64,000 nt of DNA, from the NCBI GenBank assembly GCA_965228435.1, contig OZ245818.1, positions 4,340,001 to 4,404,000 on the forward strand. Reading direction: 5' to 3'. Origin of the DNA: Hoeflea_A sp965228435. Lineage in GTDB: Bacteria > Pseudomonadota > Alphaproteobacteria > Rhizobiales > Rhizobiaceae. The notes beneath the pieces were generated by a model. It was not told where the DNA came from, searched no databases, and worked only from the letters and a program-made list of their open reading frames with translations. Positions 59,743-64,000 of the stretch are shown piece by piece (the first letter of the stretch is position 1; each line of letters begins with the position of its first letter). Position numbers and translations under genes: made by a program.

Positions 59743-60966
59743 ATGAAATCAGGCGAAGTGCAGTTGGGAGACATCAAGTTCAACCCAGCTACACGAGCAG
59801 TTACCTTCAAGGACGGGCGCCCGGCCAAGTTGCGCAACAAATCCAAGGAGGTGCTGCGCTTTCTGGTCAACAATCCGAGCCGCACGGTCACCAAGGACGA
59901 GGTGATGGAAGCCGTGTGGTCGGACGTGACCGTGTCCGATGAGGGATTGGTCCAATGCATCGCCGACATTCGCCGTGTCATCGGCAAGGACGCCAGACAG
60001 ATCGTGGAGACCGTTCCGCGGGAAGGCTATCGCATGCATCTGCGGGCCGAAGGGCAGGTCCGGCAAAGGACGTTTCTGCTTCCTCTTCTCTTTGGTGCCG
60101 CCGCGTTGATTGTTATTGGAGGCATCTTGATGCGTCCGTCGGAGGTGGTGCAGCCAGACGCGTCATCAGAGGATGTGGCAGCGGCGATCTCGCCTCCCGG
60201 CACAAGCAGCACGGAAGCCTATTTGGAAGTGCTTCAGGGGCGGGTGTCGGCAAACCGATTCAGCAGTGACGAAAGCCTGATCGCGGAGCGCCATTTCCGC
60301 CGGGCTATCGAAATCGACCCGAACTTCGCACGCGCCTATGCTGAACTCGGCACTCTGTTTGCCGTTCGGTTCGAAAACGACTGGACCGTGTTGCAGGATG
60401 CCGACAGGGACAAAGCGCTCTTTTTTGCAGAAAAGGCGGTCGAACTCGATCCGGATTCATGGTTGGGCCACTATGCCCTGGGACGGCTTCACAGTGTTTT
60501 TTCCGACTACAAGGTTGCCGAAGAGCATCTTGAACGCGCCATGAATTTGCAGCCGGACAACGAAGACGCGCGCGCCTATTACGGTATTGTGAAAAACTTC
60601 CAGGGCGACGCGAAGGGCGCCGTTGCCATTCTGGAACCTTCAGTCAAATCTCATCCTCATCCGCCCTATTGGTACTATCTCGGATTGGGGAACGCCCTGT
60701 TCAACCTCGGTCAGCTCGATGCTGCGGAAGCAGCGCTCGACAAATGCCTCGAGCTTTCGGCGAATTCGCCCTACTGCCTGCGGTACCTGATCGCCGTTTA
60801 CGGGGAAACAGGGCGCGTCGCCGAGGCGCAGGCCGCCAGCCGGGCCTATGCGGATATGGGCTTTGAGCCGTCCGTCGGAGCCATCATGGACATGATGAAG
60901 TTTCACCACCCCGATGGGCGTGACCGACTTGAAGGGGCCTATCGGGCAGCTGGACTTCCCAACTGA
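59743..60966 (+). CDS. CadC-like wHTH, membrane and TPR protein
   Basis: A 407-residue transcription factor. Residues 1-100 are an OmpR/PhoB-type winged helix (KSKEVLRFLVNNPSRTVTKDEVM; VPREGYRMHL). A single membrane helix is near 108-127 (FLLPLLFGAAALIVIGGIL). The C-terminal part is a periplasmic TPR array (AERHFRRAIEIDPNFARAYAELG; EEHLERAMNLQPDNEDARAYYG; AEAALDKCLELS). It belongs to the ToxR/CadC-like one-component class, which binds DNA from the membrane. The divergent secreted-protein gene is a candidate target. Confidence 0.88.
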   Translation: MKSGEVQLGDIKFNPATRAVTFKDGRPAKLRNKSKEVLRFLVNNPSRTVTKDEVMEAVWSDVTVSDEGLVQCIADIRRVIGKDARQIVETVPREGYRMHLRAEGQVRQRTFLLPLLFGAAALIVIGGILMRPSEVVQPDASSEDVAAAISPPGTSSTEAYLEVLQGRVSANRFSSDESLIAERHFRRAIEIDPNFARAYAELGTLFAVRFENDWTVLQDADRDKALFFAEKAVELDPDSWLGHYALGRLHSVFSDYKVAEEHLERAMNLQPDNEDARAYYGIVKNFQGDAKGAVAILEPSVKSHPHPPYWYYLGLGNALFNLGQLDAAEAALDKCLELSANSPYCLRYLIAVYGETGRVAEAQAASRAYADMGFEPSVGAIMDMMKFHHPDGRDRLEGAYRAAGLPN

Positions 60967-60987
60967 GCGGGGCTAACCCTCCTGGCT

Positions 60988-62514
60988 TTACGCCTCTCGA
61001 GGCCGGATCATCCAGACGAATGCGAGCACCATGAGCGCCAGGATCACCGGCACCGGTGCCAACCAGTTTCCGATGGCGATCAGGGCAGCGGCGCCGGCCC
61101 AGCAGATGGATGAGAAGGCCTCGGCAAACGTGGCGATTTTGGAGGAGGCGTGGCGGTGGCGAAAATGGCTGCGTTTCGCCTGGGCTCGGAACCAGACCTG
61201 CATGGCTGTCGCGGCCGAAGCAGACAATATCAGGCAGATGGCCGTCACCAGAGCGGCAAAGGGGTCGATTATGGCGAGGAACAGCAGCAGGGGCGCAACG
61301 ACGATGCCCACGCCGATCAGCACCGCTTCGATCTTCGCACGCAGGCCGGCACGCGGTTGCATCGGCGCGGTTTGCACCAGATCCGGCGCATCTTCGCCGC
61401 AGATAGCCAGCCAGGCGAGCCCTCCCGCCAACTGACCGGAAGCCATGACAACCACTGGGACGACAACGATGACGGCGCCAATATCCGCACCATAGTTGCG
61501 CCACAACAGCACCGCCGGAACGAGCAGATAGAGCATCTGCATCAGTGTCTGGGACAGCAGCCAGGGGTCACGCGCCAGCAGCATCAATTCCTTGCGACGC
61601 AGGGTTTGGCGCATGCTTCGAGAACGGAAACCCGATGGTTGCCGACGGTTGGTGCCACTTTGCTCACGAACGCCTGCGGTCGATAGGGCAAGTTCGGCGA
61701 ACCGGCCCGAATAGGCGCGGATTGAAAGGGCCAGAAGTGCAAACCCGGCCAGCGTGAAGACAAGCGTCGCGACGACGTCGCCGGACAGAGAACGTGCCGG
61801 GATCCATAGCGGTGATCCGGTGTCAGGCAGGACTGCGGTCACCTCCGGTGCGGTCAGCACGCTGAGGCGCGAAAGATTGCCAAAGTAGAGCACGGCTATG
61901 AGCTGCATCGCGATGGCAAAACCGGCGCCGATGACAGCCGCAAGAATCTGGGCAATGGAGCGGGTTCGCTTCGGCCCGACCGTGCGAAACAGAAGGACTG
62001 CGATGGTCAGCGAAATTGCCGTCGCGATTGCAGCCATTGACAGCAGGGCCGCATATCCCAGCAACCAGACCGGGCTTTCTGTCGCCGCCATCACGTTGAA
62101 AAATGGCGCTGCGAGCAGCCCCGACATGACCACGCTGGTCAGGGCCACGGCCAGAATTCGGATGGTGAAGATCCGCGCGGATGGCGCGGGCGAGGTCAGG
62201 ATGAGATCGAGATCAGCCCTGGCATAAAAGGCGCGTGTCACCGATTCCAGCGACTGCGACACCATCAGGCACAGCGACACCAGAGCGCAGCCACTGATGA
62301 AAACGTAGATCGCCTTGGGATCGGTGGCGGCCAGATCGACGGATCCGGTCACCGTCAGCCAGGCAACGACATGCATGCCGATGACGAACACTGCCAGCGC
62401 GAGGCCCGCAATGATTTTGCGGCGTGGCTTGCCGCGCAGAAGCAAAGCCGTCCAGTCGCGCCAGAACAGGCCAACCTCATGACGGGCGAACCAGGCCAGG
62501 GAAGCGGTTGACAT
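60988..62514 (-). CDS. ABC exporter permease
   Basis: A 508-residue membrane protein with about twelve hydrophobic helices and no binding-protein partner, so an exporter-type (ABC-2-like) permease is likely. It begins SLAWFARHEVGLFWRDWTALLL, a soluble elbow helix seen in ABC-2 permeases. The ATG shares one base with the stop of the ATPase gene (62514). Substrate unknown. Confidence 0.85.
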   Translation of the reverse strand: MSTASLAWFARHEVGLFWRDWTALLLRGKPRRKIIAGLALAVFVIGMHVVAWLTVTGSVDLAATDPKAIYVFISGCALVSLCLMVSQSLESVTRAFYARADLDLILTSPAPSARIFTIRILAVALTSVVMSGLLAAPFFNVMAATESPVWLLGYAALLSMAAIATAISLTIAVLLFRTVGPKRTRSIAQILAAVIGAGFAIAMQLIAVLYFGNLSRLSVLTAPEVTAVLPDTGSPLWIPARSLSGDVVATLVFTLAGFALLALSIRAYSGRFAELALSTAGVREQSGTNRRQPSGFRSRSMRQTLRRKELMLLARDPWLLSQTLMQMLYLLVPAVLLWRNYGADIGAVIVVVPVVVMASGQLAGGLAWLAICGEDAPDLVQTAPMQPRAGLRAKIEAVLIGVGIVVAPLLLFLAIIDPFAALVTAICLILSASAATAMQVWFRAQAKRSHFRHRHASSKIATFAEAFSSICWAGAAALIAIGNWLAPVPVILALMVLAFVWMIRPREA

Positions 62515-63290
62515 CAGGCGACAGCGGCCGCGCTTGCGGGACTGGCGTCATCCACCAGGTCGAGGAAGATGTCCTCGAGGTTGGAACCGTCACGGCCGGA
62601 TCGGGCACGAAGTTCTTCCAGCGTTCCCTCGGCGATCAGCCGGCCGCAATCGATCACACCGATACGCTGTGCCATGCGTTCCGCGACCTCCAGGATATGG
62701 GTGGTCATGATGACGGTGACGCCCGTTCTGACCCGTTCCAGCAGCACATTCTTGACCTGGCGGGCCGACCCGGCATCGAGGCCCGTGAGCGGTTCGTCCA
62801 GGATGATCAGTCTTGGTTCATGCACCAGCGCTCCGGCCAGCGCCACTTTCTGACGCATGCCTTTGGAAAATCCACCGCAACGCTCATGCGCATGGGGCGC
62901 GAGTCCCAACCAGTCGAGCAGATCCGCGGCGCGGGCCTCGGCAACGCCGGCCTCGACACCCCACAATCCCGCGACGAATTCGAGATATTCGAACGGCGAC
63001 AGTTTGTCATAAATCATCGGCTCGTCGGAAACCCAGGCGACGATGCGTTTGGCTTCGACCGGATTGTAGAGAGCATTGATGCCGAATATCGAAATGGCGC
63101 CTGAATCGGGTGGCAGCAGACCGGCTACCATGCGCAGGGTGGTTGTCTTGCCGGCACCGTTCGGCCCCAGTAAGGCGTAGAACTCTCCCGCCTCGATCCG
63201 AAGGTCGAGCCCGCAAACGGCGGGTTTGTCGAAGCTCTTTTGCAGGCCGGCGATTTCCAATGCCGGAGCATCTTGCGTCTGAATCGTCAT
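62514..63290 (-). CDS. ABC exporter ATP-binding protein
   Basis: A 258-residue ATPase: Walker A ALLGPNGAGKTTTLRM, signature FSKGMRQKVALAGAL, Walker B RLIILDEPLTGLD and H-loop MTTHILEVAERM. The form GPNGAGKTT and signature FSKGMRQK are typical of CcmA/ABC-2 exporters. It pairs with the overlapping permease gene. Confidence 0.93.
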   Translation of the reverse strand: MTIQTQDAPALEIAGLQKSFDKPAVCGLDLRIEAGEFYALLGPNGAGKTTTLRMVAGLLPPDSGAISIFGINALYNPVEAKRIVAWVSDEPMIYDKLSPFEYLEFVAGLWGVEAGVAEARAADLLDWLGLAPHAHERCGGFSKGMRQKVALAGALVHEPRLIILDEPLTGLDAGSARQVKNVLLERVRTGVTVIMTTHILEVAERMAQRIGVIDCGRLIAEGTLEELRARSGRDGSNLEDIFLDLVDDASPASAAAVA

Positions 63291-63411
63291 TGAATTCCCG
63301 AACGCTGATCCGCAGGAACGACATATCCTGCCCGTCGGGACAAGCTTTTAGCGCAAGCCCGTTGAGAGCAGGTAAACAGCCGGGATGAATTCCGAGCGAA
63401 TGATTATCCGC

Positions 63412-64000
63412 TCACTTGACGATGTCCGGCACGAAGGTCTGGTCGGTGATCGGCGGCCGGACATAGCCGCTCGCTTCCTGACGAGGGGGCAGGTCGATTT
63501 TCGCTGGCGTCAGGTCCTCATAGGGAATGAGAGACAGCAGATGGCTGATGCAGTTCAGCCGTGCGCGTTTCTTGACATCGGCCTCGACCACGTACCAGGG
63601 CGCCTGCTTGATGTCGGTGTGGGCGAACATTTCGTCTTTGGCCTTGGAATACTGGACCCAGCGCTTGCGTGACTCGATATCCATCGGCGACAGTTTCCAA
63701 CGCTTGGTGGGTATGTGGATGCGGGCCTGGAAGCGCCGCTCCTGCTCTTCGTCGCTGACGGAGAACCAGTATTTGATCAGAAGCAGGCCGGAGCGCACCA
63801 GCATCCGCTCGAATTCCGGGCAGGAGCGCATGAATTCCTGGTATTCCGCATCCGTGCAAAAGCCCATCACCCGCTCGACACCGGCGCGGTTGTACCAGGA
63901 GCGGTCAAACAGCACCATTTCGCCTGCGGTGGGCAGGTGCTGGACATAACGTTGGAAGTACCACTGGTTCTTTTCCCGCTCCGTGGGCGTTCCCAGGGCG
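63412..64000 (-). CDS. ppk2: polyphosphate kinase 2 family protein (second copy, 5' end beyond window)
   Basis: The C-terminal two thirds of a second PPK2; the gene begins beyond base 64000. Visible are the lid (TPTEREKNQWYFQRYVQ), Walker B (MVLFDRSWYNRAGVERVM) and the shared tail WKLSPMDIESRKRWVQYSKAKDEMF. It is clearly related to the copy at 54494, but the C terminus differs (RPPITDQTFVPDIVK) and FASEGEVEDFF of the first copy is FCTDAEYQEFM here. The Walker A end cannot be inspected. Confidence 0.9.
   Translation of the reverse strand, partial: ALGTPTEREKNQWYFQRYVQHLPTAGEMVLFDRSWYNRAGVERVMGFCTDAEYQEFMRSCPEFERMLVRSGLLLIKYWFSVSDEEQERRFQARIHIPTKRWKLSPMDIESRKRWVQYSKAKDEMFAHTDIKQAPWYVVEADVKKRARLNCISHLLSLIPYEDLTPAKIDLPPRQEASGYVRPPITDQTFVPDIVK

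Noticed and set aside
1..64000. tRNA, rRNA, CRISPR array, insertion sequence, prophage or integrase
   Set aside because: No cloverleaf-like conserved segments, regular spaced repeats, transposase or integrase motifs were recognised on either strand; short RNAs could still be missed by eye.

Overview
The window looks like chromosomal DNA of a high-GC alphaproteobacterium, most likely a free-living or marine member of the Hyphomicrobiales (Rhizobiales). The clues are the gene content (ABC and TRAP uptake systems, a Ku/LigD end-joining module, two PPK2 kinases, LysR/LacI/AraC regulators), frequent 4-bp stop/start overlaps and many GTG/TTG starts. The genus cannot be fixed from sequence reading alone. 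I saw no rRNA, tRNA, CRISPR array, insertion sequence or prophage.

Layout. (1) 1-5572: a tightly coupled operon with an ABC importer ATPase (cut by the window edge), a double-domain glycerophosphodiester phosphodiesterase, a LacI regulator, an inositol-monophosphatase-family phosphatase and an uroporphyrinogen-decarboxylase-like protein. Phosphodiesterase plus sugar phosphatase plus importer resembles the logic of agrocinopine or glycerophosphoinositol use. (2) 5574-11972: an EamA exporter, then DUF2277, LigD, Ku, a BRCT-plus-TPR protein and a small hydrolase, which together form an NHEJ island. (3) 12018-18338: a Fic toxin/antitoxin pair, an odd DapA-like aldolase, an M23 peptidase, and a LysR regulator divergent from a cytochrome P450 and an orphan TRAP binding protein. 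(4) 18531-26457: a dipeptide-type ABC transporter interleaved with a calcineurin-like phosphoesterase and a HAD phosphatase, divergent from a LysR gene. (5) 26522-36175: small enzymes (methyltransferase, GNAT, OsmC, GST), an SRPBCC pseudogene, a hybrid histidine kinase and its response regulator, a secreted vWA protein and a CBS-GGDEF cyclase. (6) 36348-39204: two-subunit 2-oxoacid:ferredoxin oxidoreductase. (7) 39378-49891: a catabolic gene set with secreted alpha/beta hydrolase, AraC regulator, acyl-CoA synthetase, complete TRAP transporter, two tautomerase-like proteins, DoxX and GMC oxidoreductase. (8) 49936-64000: ClbS-like protein, secreted proteins, a second kinase/regulator pair, two PPK2 kinases, a chemoreceptor, an SDR, a CadC-like wHTH-TPR protein and an ABC exporter.

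The strongest new signal is in region 7. Three promoters, those of the hydrolase, the acyl-CoA synthetase/TRAP operon and the tautomerase operon, carry the same 27-bp element: two TGTCC half-sites exactly 21 bp apart around a CAArAC core, followed after exactly 8 nt by CATG. The AraC-family gene lies between the first two sites, so this is probably its operator and defines a local regulon for uptake and breakdown of an unidentified organic acid or ester.

Other points of interest are the BRCT-TPR protein in the end-joining island, the phosphodiester operon ending in a UROD-like protein, a P450 with an unusual I-helix, and a tautomerase-like protein without the catalytic N-terminal proline beside one that has it.
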